From positions 62,001-126,000 of the forward strand of contig NZ_LROZ01000006.1 of the NCBI RefSeq assembly GCF_001549985.1: a DNA stretch of 64,000 nt, given 5' to 3'. The DNA comes from Myroides odoratus. GTDB taxonomy: Bacteria > Bacteroidota > Bacteroidia > Flavobacteriales > Flavobacteriaceae. Below are positions 12,035 to 20,696 of the stretch, piece by piece (positions within the stretch are counted from its first letter, which is position 1; each line of letters begins with the position of its first letter). A program made the translations under genes and the position numbers. The notes below the pieces were generated by a model. That model worked only from the letters and a program-made list of their open reading frames with translations, was not told where the DNA came from and did not search any database.

Positions 12035-13024
12035 TTATAAACTATTATGTTGTTGTAACGCTTTTATATCTAATATTTGGTTTGCAAAGAAACTACTTTT
12101 TTCTGGATATTTCAAAATTAAAATCTCATAAGCTTGTATTGCTTTTTGATATTTTTTTTGCTCCAAATAAATTTTGGCTAAGGTCTCCGTCATTAAACTA
12201 GTATTCTCTTGTACGGATAATTCAATATTTATGGGGCTTGCCGTGACTTTTTTTGTTGGGATAATTTTAGGATTTGTTTCGATGAATTTATCAATCATGG
12301 CTTGTTTTTTCTCCAAACTTTTTTGAAACTTTTTTTCATCTTCCGTAATTATCTCTTCTTTTTCTTCCTTTTCAGTCTGTATTTCCTCCTTTTTCGTATC
12401 CAATTCACGGACAATTGGCTGTTGTTTGGAAAGTTTTAACCATTCTTGAAAGGAGTATTTCTCCTCTGCTTCAAAAGCTAAAGGTTTCCCAATTTCTAAT
12501 CTGTCTTCTAGTGATTCAACAGTAGGAATTGCCTTTTCTTCTTCTTCCTTAATAGGAGATTCTATTACAGTGCTAGATTCCGATTGTACCGTTTCTTCTT
12601 CTATTTCTTTTTCCAGTTCATCTGTCAAGACAGGACTTTCTTGTACAATTTCGTAAGCAACTTTGGAAATAGTTTGCAACAATGTGCTGATGTTTTGCTC
12701 TGGATCTTTGTCTTTTTCCTTTGCTACAGTCTCAATTTGCTCCTCAGTTTCATCTTGCATTTCGATGGATAAAGGAGTATAAACAGTAAAATCATCCGAA
12801 ACAATGAAGCTAAATAAAATATCGCGGTCTAAGGTATAGGCAGCGGTTTTTTTGAGCTCTTGATTATAGGAAGTACTTTCATTTGAATAGAGTGCTTTCA
12901 GGTACAAACTGCGCAGCGCTTGTACATAAGGATACTGTTCAAGTAATTGTTTTAATTCTTGAATGTCTGAACGCTGTACTTGTGTTGGATCAGCTAAGTA
13001 AGTATGTAAAGTAGCTATATTCAA
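12035..13024 (-). CDS. TPR-like cytoplasmic protein upstream of secG
   Basis: A 329-aa protein without signal peptide. The N-terminal 100 residues are helical (LKQLLEQYPYVQALRSLYLKAL reads like a helical repeat). The middle (about 110-250) is very rich in Glu, Lys and Thr and probably disordered. The C-terminal 60 residues (TLAKIYLEQKKYQKAIQAYE) form a clear tetratricopeptide repeat. Such proteins occur between lptE and secG in other flavobacteria. The role is unknown; an adaptor function for envelope biogenesis is only a guess from context. Confidence 0.75.
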   Translation of the reverse strand: MNIATLHTYLADPTQVQRSDIQELKQLLEQYPYVQALRSLYLKALYSNESTSYNQELKKTAAYTLDRDILFSFIVSDDFTVYTPLSIEMQDETEEQIETVAKEKDKDPEQNISTLLQTISKVAYEIVQESPVLTDELEKEIEEETVQSESSTVIESPIKEEEEKAIPTVESLEDRLEIGKPLAFEAEEKYSFQEWLKLSKQQPIVRELDTKKEEIQTEKEEKEEIITEDEKKFQKSLEKKQAMIDKFIETNPKIIPTKKVTASPINIELSVQENTSLMTETLAKIYLEQKKYQKAIQAYEILILKYPEKSSFFANQILDIKALQQHNSL

Positions 13025-13043
13025 ATTAGTTTTTGTTGATATT

Positions 13044-13550
13044 TTACCATTTGGCTAAGGATTCATTGAATACATCTTGCGTAATTCTTTCGTAAATTTC
13101 GTCTAAGGCTGTATTTAATGTGGCTCCTACTAATTGTGCATTAGCATCATAGTCATAATAGAAAGAGAATCGTTTTTCAAAATCATCTTCTGCATTTCTC
13201 TTGTTTGTAAATCGCACATTAATTGCAATATACAAACGGTTTTGTGCGGCTCTCTGATCTGCAGTTGCAGTCATCGGACTGATTCGATAATCGACAATTT
13301 CACCTTCATAAACTAAATCTGCATCTGAATTAGTTAAGGTTAAACTCGTTTGATTCTGAATTAAATCTTGCAGAGCTAATGTGAAGGTACGTTCAATTCC
13401 TGGTTCAACCAACGGTGCATTATTTTGAAAATAATTCACTTGGAACGAATCTGCATCAATTTTTCCTGTTCCCGTAAAGTTATAGTACTTACAGCTTTGT
13501 AAGCCTAAAGTTATAAAAAGAATGACAAGGACTGGTTTAAACTTCATCAT
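13044..13550 (-). CDS. lptE: LptE-family outer membrane lipoprotein
   Basis: A 168-aa lipoprotein. The signal peptide ends in the lipobox LQSC (cysteine at about residue 20), followed by KYYNFTGTGKID. The body has the LptE/LptE-like pattern seen in Bacteroidota: an early TFTLALQDLIQNQT helix, strands VYEGEIVDYRISPM, and a final helix with ITQDVFNESLAKW. LptE plugs LptD and helps deliver LPS to the cell surface. Its start abuts the end of the sigma-54 regulator gene with no gap, so the two are translationally linked. Confidence 0.88.
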   Translation of the reverse strand: MMKFKPVLVILFITLGLQSCKYYNFTGTGKIDADSFQVNYFQNNAPLVEPGIERTFTLALQDLIQNQTSLTLTNSDADLVYEGEIVDYRISPMTATADQRAAQNRLYIAINVRFTNKRNAEDDFEKRFSFYYDYDANAQLVGATLNTALDEIYERITQDVFNESLAKW

Positions 13551-14849
13551 TTATAAGTTATATTGTTTAATCTTTCGATATAAAGTTCGTTCTGAAATAC
13601 CGAGTTCTTCGGCAGCTGCTTTTCTTTTTCCCTTGTTGCGTTCCAAAGATTTTCGAATTAATTCTACTTCTTGTTCTTCTAGATTAAGCGGTTCATCTTC
13701 CACTGTTTCTGCAATAAGGTAGTTGTCATCATCATCTTCATTTTCAATAATAGTAGGATGATAGGTGGAATGAACGGGCTGTGAAGGATGGACAGTATGT
13801 GCATTACTGTTTTCCAACTGTAGAATATCCGAAGGATTTGTCGGATAGTCTACCGATTCACTTTTGCTGCCATAGATACGCTGAATCAAGTGCTGATTGC
13901 TTTCTTGTACCTGTCCTTTATCTTGTTTTAATAGCTCTAAGGTCAGTTTTTTTAAATCTGTAATATCATTGCGCATGTCAAAGAGAATTTTGTATAAAAT
14001 CTCTCGTTCCGTACTGAAATCGCTTTCTGCTTTTTTACTCTGTACCACAGAAGGTAATTGCCTGTCGTGGTTGGGTAAATACGTTTGTAAAATAGGAAGT
14101 GTAATTTCTCTGTTTGTTTCCAACACAGAAATTTCTTCTGCTACATTTCGCAATTGTCTGATGTTTCCATCCCAGCGATAGCGAATCAAAAAACTAGCCG
14201 CATTTGCATCTAAGCGAACAGGTGGCATTTTGTATTTATGTGCAAAATCCGAAGCGAATTTTCTAAATAACAAGTGAATATCTTCTCCTCTTTCTCGAAG
14301 GGGAGGTAGATTAATTTCAATTGTACTCAAACGGTAGTACAAATCCTCTCTAAATTTACCCTTTTGTATTGCTTCAATCATATTGACATTGGTTGCAGCA
14401 ATAATGCGAATATCTGTTTTTTGAACACGAGAAGAACCTACTTTAATAAATTCTCCATTTTCTAAAATACGCAATAAACGCACTTGAGTAGTGAGGGGTA
14501 ATTCACCTACTTCATCTAAAAAGATAGTACCACCATTCGCTTCTTCAAAATAACCTTCTCGCGTGCTAATTGCACCCGTAAAGGCCCCTTTTTCATGACC
14601 AAATAGCTCACTGTCAATCGTTCCTTCAGGAATAGCACCACAGTTGACAGCAATGTATTTGCCGTGTTTGCGGTGGGATAGGGAATGGATGATTTTGGGA
14701 ATACTTTCTTTCCCAACTCCACTTTCTCCAGTAACTAAAACCGAAATATCCGTGGGGGCAACTTGTATCGCCTTCTGGATCGCACGGTTGAGCTTAGGAT
14801 CATTACCTATAATTTCAAATCGTTGTTTAATCGCTTGAACATTTTCCAT
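13551..14849 (-). CDS. Sigma-54-dependent transcriptional activator without receiver domain
   Basis: A 432-aa AAA+ activator. Walker A GESGVGKE is at 41-48, the sigma-54 contact loop GAFTGA at 88-93 and Walker B GGTIFLDE at 106-113. An R-finger region and RWDGNIRQLRNVAEE follow. A low-complexity linker (about 280-395) leads to a C-terminal Fis-type helix-turn-helix (AAAEELGISERTLYRKIKQ). There is no N-terminal sensor or receiver domain, so activity must be controlled otherwise. It lies between miaB and lptE, an arrangement also known in relatives. Its target promoters cannot be told from this window. Confidence 0.93.
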   Translation of the reverse strand: MENVQAIKQRFEIIGNDPKLNRAIQKAIQVAPTDISVLVTGESGVGKESIPKIIHSLSHRKHGKYIAVNCGAIPEGTIDSELFGHEKGAFTGAISTREGYFEEANGGTIFLDEVGELPLTTQVRLLRILENGEFIKVGSSRVQKTDIRIIAATNVNMIEAIQKGKFREDLYYRLSTIEINLPPLRERGEDIHLLFRKFASDFAHKYKMPPVRLDANAASFLIRYRWDGNIRQLRNVAEEISVLETNREITLPILQTYLPNHDRQLPSVVQSKKAESDFSTEREILYKILFDMRNDITDLKKLTLELLKQDKGQVQESNQHLIQRIYGSKSESVDYPTNPSDILQLENSNAHTVHPSQPVHSTYHPTIIENEDDDDNYLIAETVEDEPLNLEEQEVELIRKSLERNKGKRKAAAEELGISERTLYRKIKQYNL

Positions 14850-14886
14850 GTAGTGAACTTTTTCGTACTATTTTTTCAAAAGGTGA

Positions 14887-16338
14887 TTAATCTTCTTGCA
14901 TTGGTGAATAACCAACAGCCTTACCGATTAAGGTAGCAGAAGTACAATCTTCAACGTATACTTCTACAAAGTCACCTACTTTATAATTTTCTTTCGGGAA
15001 TACAACCGTTGTATTCTGTGAATTTCTTCCACTCCACTCTAAATCTGAACGCTTTGATGTTTTTTCAATCAACACCTCTACTGTTTGTCCTACAAAACGC
15101 TTTGTACGCTCTAAGCTAATCTTACCTTGTACTGCGATAATTTCGCTCAAACGACGTTTTTTCACTTCTTCTGGAATGTCGTCTTCTAGTTTACGTGCAG
15201 CTAAAGTACCTGGGCGTTCTGAATAAGCAAACATAAACCCAAAGTCATAGCGAACATGCTCCATTAACGAAAGCGTATCTTGGTGATCTTCCTCTGTTTC
15301 TGTAGGGAAACCTGTAATCATATCCTGTGAAAGAGAAATATCAGGGATTAACGCATAAATCTTGTCTACTAATTCGATGTATTCCTCTCTTGTATGTTGA
15401 CGATTCATTTCTTGTAAGATACGTGTACTTCCTGATTGAACAGGCAAGTGAATGTATTTACAAATGTTGTCATGATTAGCGATTACCTCAATTACTTCCA
15501 TGTGCATATCCTGTGGATTTGACGTTGAAAAACGGAATCTCATCTTCGGGAATTTTGTAGCACATAAGTCTAAAAGCTGAGCGAAATCAACCGCTGTCGC
15601 TTTTTGAATGTCTGAGGCCTTGTCATAATCTTTCTTTAGTCCACCTCCATACCAAAGGTAACTATCTACGTTTTGACCTAACAACGTAATTTCTTTGAAG
15701 CCTCTTTCGTATAAGTCTTGGATTTCTGAAATAATACTGTGTGGTTCTCTACTGCGTTCACGTCCTCTTGTGAAAGGCACAACACAAAACGTACACATGT
15801 TGTCACAACCTCTTGTGATCGACACAAAAGCAGTAACACCATTACTTTGTAAACGAACAGGAGCAATATCACCATAGGTTTCATCTTTTGATAAAATGAC
15901 GTTGATAGCATCTCGACCTTCGTCTACTTCTTTTAAAAGATTAGGAAGATCTTTGTAAGCATCAGGTCCGACTACCATATCGACAATCTTCTCTTCTTCT
16001 AAGAATTTACTTTTTAGACGTTCTGCCATACAACCTAACACCCCCACTTTCATTCCTGGGTTCTTTTTCTTTACTCGGTTGTATTGGTCTAAGCGTTTGC
16101 GTACGGTTTGTTCCGCTTTGTCGCGAATAGAACAAGTGTTTACTAAAACTAAATCAGCTTCTTCTAAGTTATTGGTTGTATTATATCCTGCGTCAGATAA
16201 AATGGAAGCAACGATTTCACTATCTGAAAAATTCATTTGACAACCATAGCTTTCAATAAAAAGCTTCTTAGTGTTGTCTCTATTCTGTTCTAGCTGTAAG
16301 CTCGTTCCTTGTTTATTTTCGTCAATTACCTTTTCCAT
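14887..16338 (-). CDS. miaB: tRNA-2-methylthio-N6-dimethylallyladenosine synthase MiaB
   Basis: A 483-aa radical-SAM methylthiotransferase modifying A37 of tRNAs. The N-terminal domain binds an iron-sulfur cluster through C33 (YGCQMN), C69 and C103 (LGCMAERL). The radical-SAM cluster uses C178, C182 and C185 in RGCDNMCTFC. A TRAM domain follows at the C-terminus (about 405-475). A consensus promoter lies upstream at 16373-16402. It heads the minus-strand cluster reaching secG. Confidence 0.97.
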   Translation of the reverse strand: MEKVIDENKQGTSLQLEQNRDNTKKLFIESYGCQMNFSDSEIVASILSDAGYNTTNNLEEADLVLVNTCSIRDKAEQTVRKRLDQYNRVKKKNPGMKVGVLGCMAERLKSKFLEEEKIVDMVVGPDAYKDLPNLLKEVDEGRDAINVILSKDETYGDIAPVRLQSNGVTAFVSITRGCDNMCTFCVVPFTRGRERSREPHSIISEIQDLYERGFKEITLLGQNVDSYLWYGGGLKKDYDKASDIQKATAVDFAQLLDLCATKFPKMRFRFSTSNPQDMHMEVIEVIANHDNICKYIHLPVQSGSTRILQEMNRQHTREEYIELVDKIYALIPDISLSQDMITGFPTETEEDHQDTLSLMEHVRYDFGFMFAYSERPGTLAARKLEDDIPEEVKKRRLSEIIAVQGKISLERTKRFVGQTVEVLIEKTSKRSDLEWSGRNSQNTTVVFPKENYKVGDFVEVYVEDCTSATLIGKAVGYSPMQED

Positions 16339-16372
16339 ATGATTATTTAAAAGGGAGTTTTATTTTAAGTCA

Positions 16373-16402
16373 CAAAGATAGTTTAATTTTATTTGCTGAC
16401 AA
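16373..16402 (-). promoter_or_regulatory. Consensus promoter of miaB
   Basis: On the minus strand TTG (16400-16402), a 19-nt spacer and TATCTTTG (16373-16380) match the Bacteroidota promoter exactly. The -7 box ends 34 nt before the miaB ATG. Confidence 0.75.
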
Positions 16403-16855
16403 GTTGACAGCTTTATATTTAAGAAGCTCTTAGCGATTTTATTGGAACGATTAGGTCGTCTTTACTCTATTGGTTGGTTTTGCATGGAATTGTCGCTTGA
16501 GGTGTTTTACTGTGGGAATCTTGAATGGTAGCTGAAAAATAGTTTCAATAGGTCATAAGGATACTAAAAAAAGATATTTTTGGTGTAGATGAATGAAAGT
16601 AGTTACTATCGTTTTTCCTTATATTATAGGTGTTGTGAATTGATGTAAAAAGTAAAATACACAAGAAGGTATGTATTAATTACTTTTGTTTTTTTACTTT
16701 TGGACGAATTTCTGTTTGTATAAGGTGTTGGGTAAAAAAAAGAATTTTTTTCTAATCAACGTTAAAAAAGTGTGTATTTTTTAAATCATCGGAAAGGATT
16801 TTAAGAGAAAGTATGAATTATATCGGTTGAAGTAGAAATATTAAGAAAAAACGCA
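16403..16855. other. AT-rich intergenic region between divergent miaB and topA
   Basis: About 450 nt without a recognisable gene. It is very AT-rich with several T and A tracts. A TATTTTTG motif near 16570 resembles a -7 box but has no -33 partner and no ORF after it. I see no strong hairpin or tRNA. Confidence 0.6.
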
Positions 16856-16863
16856 TATTTTTG
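16856..16863 (+). promoter_or_regulatory. -7 promoter element of topA
   Basis: TATTTTTG matches TAnnTTTG and ends 19 nt before the topA ATG. A TTG at 16827-16829 is 26 nt away, longer than usual. Confidence 0.5.
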
Positions 16864-16882
16864 CTTCACAAAAGAATGAAGT

Positions 16883-19405
16883 ATGGCAAAGAATTTAGTG
16901 ATCGTGGAGTCGCCTGCAAAGGCAAAAACAATTGAAAAATTTTTAGGAAAAGATTATCAGGTAGAATCTAGTTATGGACATATAGCGGATTTACCTTCTA
17001 AAGAGATAGGAGTTAATGTAGAAGATAATTTTAAACCCAAATATGAGGTTTCTAGTGATAAGAAAGCTGTAGTAAAGAAGCTAAGAGATCTTTCTAAAAA
17101 TGCAGAAGTTGTTTGGTTAGCTTCCGATGAGGACCGTGAGGGTGAGGCTATTGCTTGGCATTTGGCAGAAGAGTTAAAACTAGATCAAAATAAAACAAAA
17201 CGCATTGTTTTTCACGAAATTACTAAGTCAGCAATTCTAAAAGCGATTGATAACCCAAGAGGGATTAATTATAATTTAGTAAATGCACAACAAGCTAGAC
17301 GTGTATTAGACCGTTTGGTGGGGTATGAGTTATCACCCGTATTGTGGAAAAAAGTAAAAGGAGGATTATCTGCTGGACGTGTTCAGTCTGTAGCTGTTCG
17401 ATTAATTGTTGAAAGAGAAAAAGAAATCAACGATTTTAAAATTGAATCTTCTTATGTTATAACAGCAGAATTCAAAACTGCTGAAGGCAAAGTTGTAAAA
17501 GCAAGATTATCAAAGAATTTTGCTACTGAACAAGAAGCCAAAGATTTTTTAAACCTTAATATAGGAGCAAACTATGCTATTAAGGATTTAGAAACAAAAC
17601 CCGCTAAAAAATCACCAGCCGCACCATTTACAACATCAACCTTACAACAGGAAGCAGCGCGTAAGTTGTATTATTCTGTGGGACAGACGATGATGTTAGC
17701 ACAGCGTTTGTACGAAGAAGGGTATATCACCTATATGAGAACAGATAGTGTGAATTTATCTGAAGAAGCGACAAAAGCAGCAGCAGCAGAAATTGCAAAA
17801 TCATACGGTGCAGAATATGTACAATCTAGAAGTTATGTAACAAAGAGTAAAGGAGCACAAGAAGCGCACGAGGCAATCCGACCTACGAATATGGCGTTAC
17901 ACACTGTTCCTTTAGATAGAGATCAAGCGCGTTTGTATGATTTGATCTGGAAACGTACGTTGGCTTCTCAGATGAGTGATGCTAAATTGGAGCGTACGAA
18001 TGTGAAAATTGGAGCGAATAAGTACAGTGATTTATTCGTCGCTACAGGTGAGGTGTTGTTATTTGATGGATTCTTAAAAGTATATTTAGAAGGACATGAT
18101 GATGAAGAGGAAGAAGTAGAAGGAATCTTACCACACTTAAAAGTAGGAGAGTCGCTTTTATCTAATGCAATTGTGGCAACACAACGCTTTAGTAAACCTG
18201 CTGCTCGTTATACAGAAGCTTCTTTGGTGAAGAAGCTAGAAGAGTTAGGGATTGGGCGACCATCTACGTATGCACCAACGATTTCTACGATTATTGCACG
18301 TAATTATGTAGAAAAAGGAACAACAGAAGGGAAAGAGCGCAATTACAAAGTTATGACGCTAGCTCAAGCTGCTGTGACTGAAAAAGTATTGGTGGAAAAA
18401 ACAGGATCGGATAAAGGAAAAATGATTCCAACAGATATTGGTATTATTGTCAATGATTTCTTAGTAAAGAACTTCAAAACAATCCTTGATTACAACTTTA
18501 CGGCAAAAGTTGAAGAAGATTTTGATGCTATTGCTGCAGGGGAAGAAGATTGGGCGAAGATGATGCGTGAATTTTATGATCACTTCCATCCAACAGTAAA
18601 AGATGTAGAAGAAAACGCAGAGCGTGAATCAGGAGAGCGTATTTTAGGAACGGACCCTGCTTCTGGTAAGCCTGTGTTAGTTCGCTTAGGGAAATTTGGA
18701 CCGATGGCTCAAATTGGTGATGCTGAAGATGAAAATAAACAATTTGCAAGTTTAGCTCCAGATCAAAATATTGGAACAATCACATTAGAAGAGGCGTTAA
18801 AGCTATTCTTATTGCCTCGTATGTTAGGAGAATATAAAGGAGAAGAAGTAGAAGTAAATAACGGGCGATTTGGTCCTTATGTGCGCGTGGGTAAAACGTT
18901 TATTTCTTTGCCAAAAGGATTAGAACCATTAGACGTGTCTTACGAAAAAGCGCTAGAGTTTATTCAAGAGAAAGAAGAAGCCGATAGACCGATTGCTACG
19001 TATAAAGATTTACCTGTACAAAAAGGTGTAGGGCGATTTGGTCCTTACTTGAAGTGGAATAATATTTTTATCAATGTCAATAAGAAATACGATTTTGACA
19101 ATTTATCGAATCAAGATATTATCGAGCTGATTGAAGATAAAATTCAGAAAGAGAAAGATAAGGTTATTCACGATTGGACAGCAGAAGGTATCCGTGTAGA
19201 AAAAGCAAGATGGGGAAGATCTGTGATCTTAAAAGGGAAAGTAAAAATAGAGTTGTCTAAAGATGTAGATGCACAAGCGTTAACGTTGGATGAAGTAAAA
19301 GCAATGATTGAGGCGAAAACACCTGCAAAGAAAACAAAGGCAACAGCAGCTAAAAAACCGGCAGCTAAAAAAGCGACAGCTAAGAAAACAACGACCAAGA
19401 AATAA
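16883..19405 (+). CDS. topA: DNA topoisomerase I
   Basis: An 840-aa type IA topoisomerase that relaxes negative supercoils. The TOPRIM domain opens with VESPAKAKTIEKFLG and has SDEDREGEAIAWHL near 90-104. The active-site tyrosine lies in EGYITYMRTDSVNLS (about 292). No cysteine zinc fingers follow. Instead there are repeats with GRFGPYVRVGKTFISL and GRFGPYLKWNNIFINV (about 675-745), the C-terminal repeat type common in Bacteroidota. The last 30 residues are an Ala/Lys/Thr tail likely to bind DNA. The next gene starts 14 nt on. Confidence 0.97.
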   Translation: MAKNLVIVESPAKAKTIEKFLGKDYQVESSYGHIADLPSKEIGVNVEDNFKPKYEVSSDKKAVVKKLRDLSKNAEVVWLASDEDREGEAIAWHLAEELKLDQNKTKRIVFHEITKSAILKAIDNPRGINYNLVNAQQARRVLDRLVGYELSPVLWKKVKGGLSAGRVQSVAVRLIVEREKEINDFKIESSYVITAEFKTAEGKVVKARLSKNFATEQEAKDFLNLNIGANYAIKDLETKPAKKSPAAPFTTSTLQQEAARKLYYSVGQTMMLAQRLYEEGYITYMRTDSVNLSEEATKAAAAEIAKSYGAEYVQSRSYVTKSKGAQEAHEAIRPTNMALHTVPLDRDQARLYDLIWKRTLASQMSDAKLERTNVKIGANKYSDLFVATGEVLLFDGFLKVYLEGHDDEEEEVEGILPHLKVGESLLSNAIVATQRFSKPAARYTEASLVKKLEELGIGRPSTYAPTISTIIARNYVEKGTTEGKERNYKVMTLAQAAVTEKVLVEKTGSDKGKMIPTDIGIIVNDFLVKNFKTILDYNFTAKVEEDFDAIAAGEEDWAKMMREFYDHFHPTVKDVEENAERESGERILGTDPASGKPVLVRLGKFGPMAQIGDAEDENKQFASLAPDQNIGTITLEEALKLFLLPRMLGEYKGEEVEVNNGRFGPYVRVGKTFISLPKGLEPLDVSYEKALEFIQEKEEADRPIATYKDLPVQKGVGRFGPYLKWNNIFINVNKKYDFDNLSNQDIIELIEDKIQKEKDKVIHDWTAEGIRVEKARWGRSVILKGKVKIELSKDVDAQALTLDEVKAMIEAKTPAKKTKATAAKKPAAKKATAKKTTTKK

Positions 19406-19419
19406 TTGAATAGTAAGGC

Positions 19420-20568
19420 ATGTTAGAACTTTTACGTCCAGTTAGTATTGAATTCAGGAATTATATCGATGGATTACCTAGCCAAAGTCTAGGTAAAAAA
19501 GTTTATTTCCACTCTGGTGGTCCTTTTGATAAGTACGAGCAATATAAAATCGCTATTATAGGGGTGACCGATAATAGAGGATTGGCCTTGGAACCTGCTA
19601 TGGTGGACTTGATGAAAGTTAGAAAAGCCTTTTATACGTTATTTCCTGGGAATTGGAATGTTCGAATAGCAGATTTAGGGGATATTACACCTGGTGAATC
19701 GATAGAGGATACTTATTTTTTATTGAGGAAAGTTGTAGAAGAGCTAGTAAAGAACGGAACAATTCCAGTAGTGATAGGAGGAAGCCAAGATTTGACCTAT
19801 GCGTTGTATCGCGGTTATGATAAATTAGAACAAATGGTGAACCTTGTTTGCATCGATCATAAATTAGATGTGGCAAAAGATGGAGGTCCAGCAGCAGAAA
19901 GTTTCCTATCGAGAATTATTCTAGAAGAACCGAATAATTTGTTTAATTTTTCAAATTTAGGCTACCAAACGTATTATAATTCGCAAGAAGAGATCGATTT
20001 AATTGAAAGTTTATACTTTGAAGCGTACCGAGTTGGCGAAATTATTAATAATATTGCATTGGCGGAACCCGTATTGCGCGATGCTGATATTGTGAGTATC
20101 GACATCAACGCTGTTAAGTCAAGTGATTCAGGTAATTTTGTAACCTATAATCCCAATGGATTTGATGGAAGAGAAATTTGTTCTTTGGCTCGTTATAGTG
20201 GATTAAGCGATAAAGTTAGTACTTTTGGAATATTTAATTATAATAATCAAATAAATGAAACGTTATTATTAGGACAAATATTATGGTATTTTATTGAAGG
20301 GGTGAATTATCGCTACAATGAATATCCGTTTGCCTGTAAGGATAATTATATAAAATATATAGTGCCTTTTGATGATTACGAGAATTTGATATTTTACAAG
20401 AGCGATATTTCCGGAAGATGGTGGATAGAAGTGAATGTTGGAGTAGGTGTTAATGAAAAGTTAACAAAGAAAATCTTGCTGCCTTGTAGCTATGAAGATT
20501 ACGAAAAGGCAACCGCTCAGCAATTACCTGATAGATGGTGGAGAGCATTTAAAAAGAGTTTAGTTTAG
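19420..20568 (+). CDS. Arginase/formiminoglutamase-fold protein with degenerate metal site
   Basis: A 382-aa protein whose pattern follows the ureohydrolase superfamily: VIGGSQDLTYALYRGYD, LVCIDHKLDV, IVSIDINAVKSSDS. The six manganese ligands of that superfamily are mostly missing. GGDH becomes GGSQ (120-123), DxHxD becomes I145-D146-H147-K-L-D150 with shifted aspartates, and SxDxD becomes S226-I-D228-I-N230. A catalytic hydrolase of the usual kind is therefore unlikely despite the probable automated name formimidoylglutamase. It follows topA by 14 nt and precedes gldK, an association I recall from other flavobacteria. A structural or regulatory role in gliding or secretion is only inferred from position. 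Confidence 0.75.
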   Translation: MLELLRPVSIEFRNYIDGLPSQSLGKKVYFHSGGPFDKYEQYKIAIIGVTDNRGLALEPAMVDLMKVRKAFYTLFPGNWNVRIADLGDITPGESIEDTYFLLRKVVEELVKNGTIPVVIGGSQDLTYALYRGYDKLEQMVNLVCIDHKLDVAKDGGPAAESFLSRIILEEPNNLFNFSNLGYQTYYNSQEEIDLIESLYFEAYRVGEIINNIALAEPVLRDADIVSIDINAVKSSDSGNFVTYNPNGFDGREICSLARYSGLSDKVSTFGIFNYNNQINETLLLGQILWYFIEGVNYRYNEYPFACKDNYIKYIVPFDDYENLIFYKSDISGRWWIEVNVGVGVNEKLTKKILLPCSYEDYEKATAQQLPDRWWRAFKKSLV

Positions 20569-20577
20569 GCTTAAAAA

Positions 20578-20601
20578 ATTTAACATTTACATATGTTAAA
20601 T
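20578..20601. repeat. 9-bp inverted repeat in front of gldK
   Basis: ATTTAACAT (20578-20586) and ATGTTAAAT (20593-20601) are perfect inverted copies separated by 6 nt. The repeat ends 17 nt before the gldK -7 box at 20619, overlapping the -33 region. There is no adjacent T tract, so an operator is as likely as a weak terminator of the preceding gene. Confidence 0.5.
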
Positions 20602-20618
20602 ATAAACTAAATTTTTTT

Positions 20619-20626
20619 TAGCTTTG
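20619..20626 (+). promoter_or_regulatory. -7 promoter element of the gldKLMN operon
   Basis: TAGCTTTG matches TAnnTTTG 70 nt before the gldK ATG. No TTG is found at -33; the inverted repeat occupies that position, which would fit a promoter needing an activator. Confidence 0.45.
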
Positions 20627-20696
20627 TTTTTGAAAATTAAAAATAATTGAATACGTTTACATTTTTAAGAAGTATATAAGAAAACCTAAATAATAT

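Noticed and set aside
11557-12201. Plus-strand 214-codon ORF opposite secG
   Set aside because: It is mostly the complement of secG and of the end of the TPR gene; secG is certain from its VQNPKGGGL motif and membrane helices.
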